A stretch of DNA of 40,949 bases from Meridianimarinicoccus roseus (GTDB lineage Bacteria; Pseudomonadota; Alphaproteobacteria; Rhodobacterales; Rhodobacteraceae): the NCBI RefSeq assembly GCF_003172915.1, contig NZ_QGKU01000045.1, positions 1 through 40,949 of the forward strand, read 5' to 3'. Each line of letters opens with the position of its first letter. Position 1 is the stretch's first letter. Below are positions 25,254 through 34,191 of this stretch, piece by piece. The position numbers and the translations under genes were made by a program. The notes beneath the pieces are model-generated. The model did no database searches and had not been told where the DNA came from. It saw only the letters and a program-made list of their open reading frames with translations.

Positions 25254-26621
25254 TCAGGCCGCTTCGATCCGTCTGCGCAGCAGATCGACCTTTTCACTCA
25301 GAAGCGCGGGATCATTCCGGGTTTCCACGTTGAGCCGCAGCAGGGGTTCGGTGTTCGAGGCGCGAAGGTTGAACCGCCAGGTGCCGAAATCGGCGCTCAG
25401 CCCGTCGAGCCGGTCCATGTGGCGGGCCGATGGCCGCATCGCGGCTTCGACAGCGGCGACGGCGGCGGCGGCATCGGTCACCCGGAAGTTGATCTCGCCC
25501 GAGGACGGGTAGGCGGCGCGCATCTGCGCCACCAATGCCGAAAGCGGTTGTTTCGCTTGCGAAACATAGGCCGCGACCAGCAGCCAGGGGATCATGCCGC
25601 TGTCGCAATACATGAACCTGCGGAAATAGTGATGCGCCGACATCTCGCCGCCATAGACCGCGTCGACCTCGCGCATCTTCGCCTTGATCAACGCGTGTCC
25701 GGTGCGCGAGACAACCGCCTGGCCGCCCCCGCGCGCCACCACGTCGCGCGTGTTCCACAGCACCCGCGGGTCATGCACGATCTTTGCGCCGGGTTCCTGC
25801 GCAAGAAAGGCCGCCGCCAGCAGCCCCACGACATATTCGCCGGGGATGAAGGCGCCGGTCTCGTCGAAAAAGAAGCAGCGGTCGAAATCTCCGTCCCACG
25901 CCACGCCCATGTCGGCGCCATGCGCGCGCACCGCGTCGGCGGTGGCGGGTTGGTTTTCTTCCAGCAGCGGATTGGGGATGCCGTTCGGAAAGGTGGGATC
26001 CGGGTCATGGTGCATCCGCACGACGCGCAGCGGCGCGCCCAGGGCATCCAGCCGCGTGGCGATGGCATCGAAGGTCGGCCCGGCCACACCGTTGCCTGCG
26101 TTCGCGAGTATGGTCAGCGGTGCCAGCATCCCCGGGTCCACGAAGGAAAGGACCCGGTCAACGTAGGCGGCGCGCGGATCTTCGCGGCGACAGGTGCCAG
26201 GCACGGCCACCGGCGCGAACCCGCCGCTCAGCGCGAGATCGTGGATCGCGTCCAGCCCCTCGGGGCCTGAGATCGGGCGCGCGCCGCCCTGCACCATCTT
26301 GATGCCGTTGTAGTCGATCGGATTGTGGCTGGCGGTCACCATCAGCCCGCCGCCCGCACCGTAATGGTCGGTGGCGAAATACACCTCCTCGGTGCCGCAC
26401 AGCCCGATGTCGATCACGTCCGCGCCGCCCGCGGTCAGACCTGCGACCAGCGCGGCCTGCAGGTCGAAGGAACTGTCGCGGATATCGCGCCCGACGACGA
26501 CGCTGCCGGGATGCATGACCTCGGCGAAGGCCCGCCCGATGCGCGTGCAGATCCCTGAATCAAGGTCATGGCCCAGCCGCCCACGCACATCGTAGGCCTT
26601 GAAGCAGGTCAGCTTTTCCAA
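25254..26621 (-). CDS. manB: Phosphomannomutase
   Basis: A 455-aa member of the alpha-D-phosphohexomutase family, converting mannose-6-P to mannose-1-P. Visible: TASHNP with phosphoserine Ser98, metal site DGDFDR (243-248), sugar-binding GGEMSAHH (324-331), and phosphate-binding RASNTEP near 425. The start appears to be TTG at 26621 with AAGGA a few bases upstream; the nearby ATG is out of frame. It lies 39 bp after manC and is surely co-transcribed. A 16-bp near-copy of the plasmid parS site lies inside the gene and is translated as VSQAKQ. The alternative phosphoglucomutase function is less likely given manC. Confidence 0.92.
   Translation of the reverse strand: MEKLTCFKAYDVRGRLGHDLDSGICTRIGRAFAEVMHPGSVVVGRDIRDSSFDLQAALVAGLTAGGADVIDIGLCGTEEVYFATDHYGAGGGLMVTASHNPIDYNGIKMVQGGARPISGPEGLDAIHDLALSGGFAPVAVPGTCRREDPRAAYVDRVLSFVDPGMLAPLTILANAGNGVAGPTFDAIATRLDALGAPLRVVRMHHDPDPTFPNGIPNPLLEENQPATADAVRAHGADMGVAWDGDFDRCFFFDETGAFIPGEYVVGLLAAAFLAQEPGAKIVHDPRVLWNTRDVVARGGGQAVVSRTGHALIKAKMREVDAVYGGEMSAHHYFRRFMYCDSGMIPWLLVAAYVSQAKQPLSALVAQMRAAYPSSGEINFRVTDAAAAVAAVEAAMRPSARHMDRLDGLSADFGTWRFNLRASNTEPLLRLNVETRNDPALLSEKVDLLRRRIEAA
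25550..25565. promoter_or_regulatory. parS-like near-palindrome inside manB
   Basis: GTTTCGCTTGCGAAAC differs from the three par-region palindromes only at the two central bases; flanking T and A continue the dyad to 18 bp. The central GC of the plasmid parS pattern is missing, so function is doubtful. Confidence 0.35.
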
Positions 26622-26660
26622 GGGGTTTCCTTCATCTCGGCGCGGTATCCCGCAAGGGCG

Positions 26661-28085
26661 TCAGGCACGGTTGTAGATGTCCTCGTAGCGGATGATGTCG
26701 TCCTCGCCCAGATACGCGCCGGTCTGCACCTCGATCAGGTGCAGATCGACCTTGCCGGGATTTTCCAGCCGGTGCACCGCACCGAGCGGAATGTAGACCG
26801 ACTGGTTTTCCGTCACGAGCTTCACCGCGTCGTCGATCGTCACCGTGGCGGTGCCCTTCACGACGATCCAGTGCTCGGACCGGTGCACGTGGCTTTGCAG
26901 CGACAGCTTCTTGCCCGGCGGCACCACGATCTGCTTGACCTGGAAGCGGTCGGACAGCTCCAGGGTCTCGTACCAGCCCCAGGGCCGGTAGGTGCGCGGC
27001 AGCGTTTCGGCCTCGCGCACGCCCTCGGCCTTCATCTGCGTGACCGCGGCCTTGACCGCCTGCAGATCGGTCATGTCGGCGACCAGCACCGCATCGCGCA
27101 TGGCGATGGCGGCGATGCCCTTCAGGTTCACGCCCACAAGGCGTGGGCCGTCCTGCTCGGAGCGCAGCAATGTGTCCGTGCAACCGATCTGCGTGACCTC
27201 GCCCGACTGGGCAAGCCCGGCTGCATCCGGCCCCATCTCGCGCCAGACCGCGTCCCAGGCGCCCAGGTCGGACCAGCCGCATTCCACCGGCACGGCGGCG
27301 ACGCGCGCGGCGCGTTCCATGATCGCGTAGTCGATGCTGTTCTCCGGTACGTCGTTCCACGGGGCCTCGTCCAGCCGCACGAAGCCGAGATCCGGCTGCG
27401 CGCCTTCGACCGCGGCGCGCACCGGGGGCACCATCTGCGGGGCGTGCATCTCGAAGGCGGCGACGATGTCGTCCACGCGGAACAGGAAAATCCCGGCGTT
27501 CCACAGGAACCGGCCCTCGGCCAGCATTGCCTCGGCGGCGCGGGCATCGGGTTTTTCCACGAAACGCGCCACGGGGGCGGCCTGCGCGCTTGCACAGGCG
27601 GCGGCATCGGCCAGTTCGAGATAGCCATAACCGGTTTCGGCCCGGTCGGGGCGGATGCCGAAGGTCACGAGCGCGCCGCCCCGGGCCGCGGGGGCACCGG
27701 CCTGCACAGCCGCGAGGAAGGCCTCCACGTCGCGGATCACGTGATCGGACGGAGCGGCCAGCATAAGATCGTCCCCCGCGCCCTTCGCCTGCAGGTGCAG
27801 TGCGGCGGCAAGCACCGCGGGGGCCGTGTTGCGGGCGGCGGGCTCCAGCATCACCGTGGCCTCGGTGATGCCCATTTCGCCCAGCTGTTCCAGCGCCATG
27901 AAGCGGAAATCGGCATGGCTGAGCACCAGCGGCGCCGCGAACCCGGCGCCCTGGAAGCGATGCGCGCAGGCCTGGAACAGGCTGTTCTCTCCCAGAAGCC
28001 GGGTGAACTGCTTTGGAAAGTCCCTGCGGGAAAGCGGCCACAGGCGCGTGCCGGAGCCGCCGCAGAGGATCACGGGATGAATCAT
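26661..28085 (-). CDS. manC: Mannose-1-phosphate guanylyltransferase / mannose-6-phosphate isomerase
   Basis: A 474-aa bifunctional enzyme from ATG 28085 (GAAGG, 7-nt spacing). The N-terminal nucleotidyltransferase has VILCGGSGTRLWPLSR (residues about 5-20) and PKQF, and FVEKPD further on. The C-terminal cupin, a type II phosphomannose isomerase (about 355-470), has RPWGWYETL, GKKLSLQSHVHRSEHWIVVKGTA (metal-binding His) and a terminal YEDIYNR. It supplies GDP-mannose with ManB for polysaccharide synthesis, or precursors of GDP-fucose and relatives. Start site and operon are clear. The duplicated 34-bp element 40-105 bp upstream is likely its regulatory region. Confidence 0.95.
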   Translation of the reverse strand: MIHPVILCGGSGTRLWPLSRRDFPKQFTRLLGENSLFQACAHRFQGAGFAAPLVLSHADFRFMALEQLGEMGITEATVMLEPAARNTAPAVLAAALHLQAKGAGDDLMLAAPSDHVIRDVEAFLAAVQAGAPAARGGALVTFGIRPDRAETGYGYLELADAAACASAQAAPVARFVEKPDARAAEAMLAEGRFLWNAGIFLFRVDDIVAAFEMHAPQMVPPVRAAVEGAQPDLGFVRLDEAPWNDVPENSIDYAIMERAARVAAVPVECGWSDLGAWDAVWREMGPDAAGLAQSGEVTQIGCTDTLLRSEQDGPRLVGVNLKGIAAIAMRDAVLVADMTDLQAVKAAVTQMKAEGVREAETLPRTYRPWGWYETLELSDRFQVKQIVVPPGKKLSLQSHVHRSEHWIVVKGTATVTIDDAVKLVTENQSVYIPLGAVHRLENPGKVDLHLIEVQTGAYLGEDDIIRYEDIYNRA

Positions 28086-28125
28086 GAAATCGCCTTCTGG
28101 CAGGTCGCGTTGCCTATGCGTATAA

Positions 28126-28190
28126 GACCGAAGGCTTCGGAAAACCATTGCAAGTTTACGACCGAAGGCTTCGGAAAACCATTGCAAGTT
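28126..28190. repeat. Tandem 34-bp repeat with internal dyad upstream of manC
   Basis: Two identical 31-bp units (28126-28156 and 28160-28190) separated by 3 bp, period 34 bp. Each holds the dyad CCGAAG-G-CTTCGG followed by AAAACCATTGCAAGTT. The unit nearer manC lies 40 bp from the start codon. Exact duplication in a promoter region suggests paired operator sites. Confidence 0.8.
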
Positions 28191-28353
28191 GCGACTGCCG
28201 TGCCCGCGGCGTCAGAACGAACCGGCGGCTACACGGCTGATTTTTCGGTGTTGCTTCCGGCTGGGCAGGTCCGTTTCCCGCCTGTCGGTGCACAAGGATG
28301 ACCTGGCTGCGCGCGCGGGCATCTCACGTCCGGCCCGCTGCCGGGTCGCCGCC

Positions 28354-30129
28354 TCATGCCTTGCGGCGGATTTCCGTTGGGCGCTCCGGTTGCCGGGGGG
28401 CTTGCCGGGGCATGAGCCTGGCGAGAACTTCATCGCGCGGGCCGACGCAACTCGGTTTTCCGTCATCGATTGCCAGGATATTGTCGCACGCCCGCAGAAC
28501 GCTGGGCCGCTGGGTGATCACGATAACCGCCTTGCCCTGGGCCTTGTACGCGGAGATGATCTTGTTGACGAGAGCGGTGCCTTCCTGACCGAGGCCGGAA
28601 ACCGGGTCGTCCAGAACAAGCAGTTCGGGTTCGGCGATGAGCGCGCGGGCCAGGCAGATGCGCTGCAAGGTGCCCTGGGACAGGACGCGTTCGGCCCACC
28701 GCATGTCTGTCAGCAGGCCCTGCGGCAGGTCGGTGACGTCGGACAGGGCATGCACGTATTCCAGCGCCGCGACGACAGCGGCATTGTCCGCCTCCGGGCT
28801 TAGCCGTGCGACGTTTTCAGCGATGGTCCCGTCGAAGAAGACCTGCGATTGCGGCACGAACCCGACCCAGCGCGCCAGCATGTCGGCAGGCAGCGCATGC
28901 GGGGCAAACCCGCCAAGCCGCACCGCACCCAGGGACGGCTCGATGCCGCCGATCACCATCCGTGCCAGCACCGATTTGCCCGATCCGCTGGGCCCGATGA
29001 CGGCCATTGCCTCGCCCGGGTTCAGATCGAAGGACAGACCCGAGACGATGGGCCTGTTGCGGTCGCGGGTGGCGAAGCTGACGTTGCGCACTTCCAGCTT
29101 GCCCATCCGCTCCGGCAGATCGGAAGGGGCGGTTTGCCGCGAAAGCACTGCGTGCTTGGCCAGGTTCCGATCGATCCGGTGCGCACTGGCCAGGGATGCC
29201 TGCACGGTCGTCAGGTTGCCGACGATCACCTCAAGCGGTGCCAGGCCTCGGCCCAGCAGGATCGAGCCGGCAATCATCGCACCGCTTGTCAACTCGCCGG
29301 CCAGCACCAGATGCGCGCCAAGCGCGAGCATCGCCGATTGCAGGAACAGCCGGAATATGCGGGTGGCCGACCCGAAGGTGGCGATGCGTTCATCGGTGAT
29401 CGCGTGGGCATGAAGGGCCGTGTCGCGGATCGCCAGCAAGCCCTGCTCGTGGCCGTCCTGAACACCGAGCATGCGCTGGGTATCGCCCATTTCCGTGGCC
29501 GCCTGCACCCGCCGCGCCGCCCGACCTTCGGCGACGCTGCCCTGCCAGGACGGCGTGCGCGTCACCATGCGCTTGGTCAGGGCCAGGACCGCGATGACCG
29601 CGCCACCTGCAATCCCGAGCCAGCCCATCGACGGATGAAAGACGAAAAGCAGCGCGAAGTAGAGCGGCGTCCAGGGCATGTCGAAGAGTGCAAGTGCCAC
29701 CGGAGAGCTCATCAGCTTGCGCACCGCGTCGAGATCGGCCAGTGCGACCGTCGGCCCCCAGGACGGATCGGTGCGGCCCGCGGCGCGCCCGGCCGCAAGA
29801 ACGCGTTGCTCCAGCATCGCCCGCAGCCGGGCGGAAAGCCGGACCATCGTAACCCCGCGCACGGCGTCAAGCGCCCACATGCAGCCGAACAGGAAGCAGA
29901 TCAGCACGAACAGCGTCACGAGCGTCTCGCGCGATCCGCTGCCCAGCACGCGGTCATAGACCTGCAGCATGAACAGCGGCCCCGAAAGCATCAGCAGATT
30001 GACCGCGAAGCTGAAAAGGAACACGGCCAGCAGCGGGCTGCCCATGCGCGCGATCGCAGTTCTCAGAGTGGGCACCCTGTCTGCATCTTGCGTCCCCGGG
30101 GAGCTGGAGCGTGATGATCTGTCGTACAT
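28354..30129 (-). CDS. Type I secretion ABC transporter (PrtD/HlyB class) with divergent ATPase motifs
   Basis: A 591-aa fused permease-ATPase from ATG 30129. There is no C39 peptidase domain, as in PrtD. Transmembrane segments lie at about 30-300 (LLAVFLFSFAVNLLMLSGPLFMLQVYDRVLGSGS, a classic PrtD opening). The ATPase has Walker A GPSGSGKS and Q-loop FVPQSQVFF. The signature reads LSQGT instead of LSGGQ, Walker B reads LLVLDDP (catalytic Glu is Asp), and the switch position reads VITQRP (usual His is Gln). Expected to energise export of RTX/beta-helix proteins with an HlyD-type adaptor and TolC; neither is in the window. Canonical partners or low-rate hydrolysis are possible. It is upstream of manC in the same direction with a 268-bp gap. 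Confidence 0.88.
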   Translation of the reverse strand: MYDRSSRSSSPGTQDADRVPTLRTAIARMGSPLLAVFLFSFAVNLLMLSGPLFMLQVYDRVLGSGSRETLVTLFVLICFLFGCMWALDAVRGVTMVRLSARLRAMLEQRVLAAGRAAGRTDPSWGPTVALADLDAVRKLMSSPVALALFDMPWTPLYFALLFVFHPSMGWLGIAGGAVIAVLALTKRMVTRTPSWQGSVAEGRAARRVQAATEMGDTQRMLGVQDGHEQGLLAIRDTALHAHAITDERIATFGSATRIFRLFLQSAMLALGAHLVLAGELTSGAMIAGSILLGRGLAPLEVIVGNLTTVQASLASAHRIDRNLAKHAVLSRQTAPSDLPERMGKLEVRNVSFATRDRNRPIVSGLSFDLNPGEAMAVIGPSGSGKSVLARMVIGGIEPSLGAVRLGGFAPHALPADMLARWVGFVPQSQVFFDGTIAENVARLSPEADNAAVVAALEYVHALSDVTDLPQGLLTDMRWAERVLSQGTLQRICLARALIAEPELLVLDDPVSGLGQEGTALVNKIISAYKAQGKAVIVITQRPSVLRACDNILAIDDGKPSCVGPRDEVLARLMPRQAPRQPERPTEIRRKA

Positions 30130-30804
30130 GGTTCGGCATCTCTTTTCACTGGGAAAAAAACATCTCCGACGTATGAACGGCACGCTGCGGACTGTCGGCG
30201 AACCGCAGGTCTCGGAATCTGGAGGGCAACAGCTTCATTCTTGGCTGGAACCGCCTGCGGATGCTTTAAAGATTAAGTTTACCTTGCACTTTCTCACGGC
30301 GCACCGGTCACATGCATTCGGTGGGGACCTGCCGACTTTTATGGCGCACACCGCCAAAAGGAGGTCCGGACCACCCCCGAAAATCAGGCGGTGAGGCAGG
30401 TGGACTGCTGTGCTCCCTGAAAACCGGACCGCTCGAACCCGGAGTTTTCCGCCGGATTTCCCCGGCCGGAAGGGACCGGGACCGCCTGAAGGCCCCGGGG
30501 GTTCCAGACGCGCCGAAGCCGTTCATCCCCAAGCAGGGGGCGTCAGGCCAGTGTGGAAATCGACCACGGTCAACGGCGATCCGGGCCTGGCGCGAAGGCG
30601 GCGTGCAGGCCGGGCAGGGCGAAAGGGCAGGGCTGCAGGGTCCGGCGGGACGCTTGCAGCGTCAGCGCCTCGTCACACCCGCTCAACCATCCGGAAATTG
30701 AATCTTGGCAGTAGAAGGGAAGGTCACTAAACCGGGCGAGGATTGCGCGCCCAGAGCGTACAGACGCGGTGTGAGTGGCGAGGATCGTTCAGGGGTAAGA
30801 AGCC
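30130..30804. other. 675-bp divergent spacer without a supported gene
   Basis: It separates the minus-strand ABC transporter from the plus-strand acyltransferase. An AT-richer patch (30260-30300) may hold promoters. Frames such as 30312-30701 are Gly/Pro/Arg-rich without domains. GTCCGGAC-type and CCGGACC elements recur near 30365 and 30423, which could be debris of a mobile element, but no terminal repeats or transposase could be recognised. Confidence 0.45.
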
Positions 30805-32823
30805 ATGGTGTATCGTCCCGAGATCGACGGCCTGCGGGCAGTCGCCGTTCTGCCTGTCATCCTGTTCCATGCGGGGCTGAGCACTTTCTCGGGCGGATAT
30901 GTCGGCGTGGATGTCTTCTTCGTCATCAGTGGCTTTCTGATCACCAGCATCCTGATCCAGGACCTGCAGGAAGGGCGCTTCTCGATCATCCGGTTCTACG
31001 AACGACGCGCCCGGCGCATCCTGCCCGCGCTGTTTTTCGTCATGCTGTGCTGCCTGCCGTTCGCCTATGCCTGGATGCCGCCCGACAAGCTGGCCGATTT
31101 CGGCAAGAGCATCGTCGCGGTATGTCTTTTCGTCTCGAACATCCTTTTCTGGCGTCAGGAAAACTACTTTGCCGCGACCGCGGAAGAGAAGCCGCTGCTG
31201 CACACGTGGAGCCTGGCCGTCGAGGAACAGTACTATCTGCTGTTTCCGCTCGTGCTGTTTGTGCTCTGGCGGTTCGGCCGAAACCCGGTGTTCTACTGTG
31301 TCATGGCGCTGGCCGTGCTCAGCCTGCTGCTGAACGAATGGGCCCTGCGCAATCCCGACATCACGAACACGGCCCGGTTCTATCTTGCGCCGACGCGTGC
31401 GTGGGAACTGCTCGCCGGATCGATCTGCGCCTTCCTCGTCACCGGCGGCCCCCGGCGCGCGAACGACGCGCTGGCGCTTCTCGGGCTGGCAGCCATCGTC
31501 ATACCGGTTTTCGCGTTCGACAAGACAACCCCGTTCCCATCGCTCTACACGCTGTTTCCCGTTGTCGGAACGGCCCTGATCATCCTTTATGCAGGGTCAT
31601 CCACACTGGTCGGACGGTTGTTGTCCACCCGCGGCTTCGTCGGGATCGGATTGATCAGCTACAGCGCCTATCTTTGGCATCAGCCGCTTTTCGCCTTTGC
31701 CCGCTTGCGCAGCCTCACCGATCCCGGGCTTGCGCTGATGATGTCGATGGGAGTGCTTTCTCTGGGCCTGGCCTGGCTCAGCTGGCGGTTTGTGGAACAG
31801 CCCTTCCGGGCGGGCCGGAACGCCCTGCTTGCGGATCGCAGATCGCTCTTCTCTGCGTGCCTGGCCTTCTCGGTGGCCTTCATGGCCCTGGGCGGGGTGA
31901 TGGTGGTCCGGGACGGGCTGCCGGGCCGCCTGTCGGCCGACGCCCTTGCCCACTTGCGGCCCGCTGATCCCCGCGGCGCATTCATGCAGGCGTGCCAGTT
32001 GCAGGAAGGGCGCCCGATCCCGCCCCATCCGCTGCAGATGTGCAGCGGATTCATGGCGGACGGCGCTGCCGACGTGATGATCGTGGGCGACAGCCACGCG
32101 GGCGCGCTTGCCTATCCATTGCTTCAAGCGCTGCAGGAGGCCGGCCTGAGCGGTTACAGCACGGCATATCCCGGCTGCATCGGCCTGCCCGGCTTCCGCC
32201 GACTGGATGACCCGCGCTACGACTGCGACAGCTACATGACATCCATGCTGGAATACGCAGAACGAAGCGGCACCGGCACCATCGTGATCGTCTCGCGCCT
32301 GCCGCTCTATTTTCACGAAACCTCTTTCGACAACGGTGAGGGGGGGCATGAAAAGGGCGGACCGTTCCTGATCGACAGGCTGGACGCGGCGGGCCAGGCA
32401 GGGCTGCCGGACAGCCGTGCGCAACGTGTTCTCGACGGGTATGCAGCCGAAATCCTGGCCTTGGCGGAGCGCTTCAACGTCGTGTTGGTCCGTCCGATCC
32501 CGGTTGCGGGCTGGGATGTGCCAGCCTACCTGGCCAAGCGCGAGATGTTTGGCGGCGGGATGTCCCCTCTCAGCACGGATGCGGCCGCCTTCCGGGCCTG
32601 GGCCGCCCCCGTCACCGAGGTTCTGGACCGGCTGGACAGTCCCGGCCTGCGCCAGGTGGATAGCACGTCGCCGTTTTGCGATCCGGCGCCCGGCGGGCGC
32701 TGCCTGAATGAACGTGATGGCGTCGCGCTCTATTCGGACGACGATCACCTCTCCCAGGCGGGCGCGGAGATGCTGGTGCCGAAGGTGATGGAACAGATCC
32801 TGTCTTTCCAGTCGGCGCCCTAG
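30805..32823 (+). CDS. Membrane O-acyltransferase (OafA-like) fused to a periplasmic SGNH domain
   Basis: A 672-aa protein. The N-terminal acyltransferase 3 domain (about 1-350) starts YRPEIDGLRAVAVLPVILFHAG (catalytic His) and GGYVGVDVFFVISGFLI, followed by FYERRARRILPAL (RRxxRI-type motif) and some ten membrane segments. A C-terminal SGNH domain has VGDSHAGA (Ser near 430) and DDDHLSQAG (Asp/His near 645-648). This OafA-type architecture moves an acetyl group across the inner membrane and places it on a sugar in the periplasm. AGGGG lies about 11 nt upstream. It is monocistronic here and ends about 105 bp before the convergent epimerase stop. Function: O-acetylation of the exopolysaccharide or O-antigen. 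Confidence 0.92.
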   Translation: MVYRPEIDGLRAVAVLPVILFHAGLSTFSGGYVGVDVFFVISGFLITSILIQDLQEGRFSIIRFYERRARRILPALFFVMLCCLPFAYAWMPPDKLADFGKSIVAVCLFVSNILFWRQENYFAATAEEKPLLHTWSLAVEEQYYLLFPLVLFVLWRFGRNPVFYCVMALAVLSLLLNEWALRNPDITNTARFYLAPTRAWELLAGSICAFLVTGGPRRANDALALLGLAAIVIPVFAFDKTTPFPSLYTLFPVVGTALIILYAGSSTLVGRLLSTRGFVGIGLISYSAYLWHQPLFAFARLRSLTDPGLALMMSMGVLSLGLAWLSWRFVEQPFRAGRNALLADRRSLFSACLAFSVAFMALGGVMVVRDGLPGRLSADALAHLRPADPRGAFMQACQLQEGRPIPPHPLQMCSGFMADGAADVMIVGDSHAGALAYPLLQALQEAGLSGYSTAYPGCIGLPGFRRLDDPRYDCDSYMTSMLEYAERSGTGTIVIVSRLPLYFHETSFDNGEGGHEKGGPFLIDRLDAAGQAGLPDSRAQRVLDGYAAEILALAERFNVVLVRPIPVAGWDVPAYLAKREMFGGGMSPLSTDAAAFRAWAAPVTEVLDRLDSPGLRQVDSTSPFCDPAPGGRCLNERDGVALYSDDDHLSQAGAEMLVPKVMEQILSFQSAP

Positions 32824-32928
32824 ACCAGGGGCCTTGATCCCGAACGGAAATTCCAGACCAGGGCGCCGACCGGCCTGGCGGCGCGGGGTCCGCTGGCCGG
32901 GGCGTTCCCCGCCTCTGTCCGGATGGGG

Positions 32929-33960
32929 CTAGACGCCGTAGTAGTCGCGGTACCAGCTGACGAAAGCCGCCACACCGACGTCAACGGATGTCTGTGGGCG
33001 GTATCCGGTCAGGTCCTGCAACAAGCCCGCGTCGGCCCATGTGGCGGGAACATCACCGGGCTGCATGGGCATGTAGTTGCGGGTCGCCTTGCGCCCGGTC
33101 GCGGCCTCGATCGCATTGATGAAATCCTCCAGCCGGACCTTGTCGGACTTCCCGATATTCACCACGCGCCACGGCGCCACAGGGCTGAGGCTGTCTTCGG
33201 AGGCGCCATCCGTCGCCGGGGAGTTTCGCGTCGGCACGGCGTCGATCAGCAGCCTGATGCCCTGCACCAGGTCGTCCACATAGGTGAAGTCACGATACAT
33301 CTCGCCGCCGTTGTAAACGTCGATGGGGCGGCCTTCGAGAACGGCCTTGGTGAACTTGAACAGCGCCATGTCCGGCCGACCCCAGGGACCGTAAACCGTG
33401 AAGAAACGGAACATCGTCACCGGCAGGTCGTGGATGTGCGCCCAAGCGTGGGACATCGCTTCGGTCGCCTTCTTGGTCGCCGCGTAGAACGACATCTGCG
33501 TGTCGGCTTTCTGGGTCTCGGTATATGGCATGTCGGTGTTCGCCCCGTAGACCGAACTGGTCGAAGCCATCAGCAGATGGCTTGCCCGATGCGCCAGCGC
33601 GCACTCCATCACATTGAAGGTGCCCACCACGTTGCTGTCGAGATAACTGCGCGGGTTTTCGATCGAGTAGCGGACTCCGGCCTGGGCCGCGAGATGCACG
33701 ACCACTTGCGGCGCGGCGGAATCGAAGGCGCGCCGCAAGGCGTCGGCATCCTCAAGCCGTCCGATATGGGCGGTAAAGCGGTCCGAGCGCGCCAGGTCGG
33801 CGTGCCGCGCCTGCTTCAGGGTGACATCGTAGTAATCGTTCAGGCTGTCGAACCCGGTGACATGCCAACCCTCCTCCAGCAGTTTGCGGCACAGGTGATA
33901 CCCGATGAACCCGGCAGACCCCGTAACGAGGGCGCGGCGGGCCGAAAGGTTTGTCGGCAT
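32929..33960 (-). CDS. lspL: UDP-glucuronate 4-epimerase-like (LspL type) NAD-dependent epimerase
   Basis: A 343-aa extended short-chain dehydrogenase/reductase. ATG 33960 has AAGGA 7 nt upstream. NAD-binding GSAGFIGYH (about 14-22), the substrate region LAAQAGVRYSIENPRSYLDSNVVGT and YGANTDMPYTE typical of UDP-glucuronate epimerases, catalytic YAATKK (YxxxK), and RFFTVYGPWGRPDMALFKF are all present. The enzyme interconverts UDP-glucuronate and UDP-galacturonate, supplying an acidic sugar for the polymer. It is divergent from pssD across a 231-bp spacer. A UDP-glucose 4-epimerase is the alternative; the GVRYS signature favours the uronate enzyme. Confidence 0.9.
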   Translation of the reverse strand: MPTNLSARRALVTGSAGFIGYHLCRKLLEEGWHVTGFDSLNDYYDVTLKQARHADLARSDRFTAHIGRLEDADALRRAFDSAAPQVVVHLAAQAGVRYSIENPRSYLDSNVVGTFNVMECALAHRASHLLMASTSSVYGANTDMPYTETQKADTQMSFYAATKKATEAMSHAWAHIHDLPVTMFRFFTVYGPWGRPDMALFKFTKAVLEGRPIDVYNGGEMYRDFTYVDDLVQGIRLLIDAVPTRNSPATDGASEDSLSPVAPWRVVNIGKSDKVRLEDFINAIEAATGRKATRNYMPMQPGDVPATWADAGLLQDLTGYRPQTSVDVGVAAFVSWYRDYYGV

Positions 33961-34191
33961 TGATGGATCCTTCTTGGCAGGTATGACGGGCAGTGTCGCG
34001 TTGCGGGGGCGAACCTTCGATCGCGGGGCGTCCGGGATCCTTATGGTGCAGATGCACTGCCGTGACTGTGTGTCATAAGTGGTGTTTTAGGATACGTTCG
34101 AGCCACGGATGGTTTTGGGTAAGGCAACCGATACGGTTCATAGTGTCAATGCACCATGAAGATGGATTGCCGCGTACGAAGAAAGGCCGGG

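Noticed and set aside
28126-28190. Tandem repeat considered as a CRISPR array
   Set aside because: Only two units, 3-bp spacer and no cas genes; the position before manC fits a regulatory repeat.
26568-28301. A 577-codon plus-strand frame opposite manC
   Set aside because: The minus strand encodes an unmistakable ManC; the plus frame has no recognisable features.
30312-30701. A 129-codon frame and possible insertion-sequence remnant
   Set aside because: No transposase motif, terminal inverted repeats or target duplication could be identified; composition is Gly/Pro/Arg-rich.
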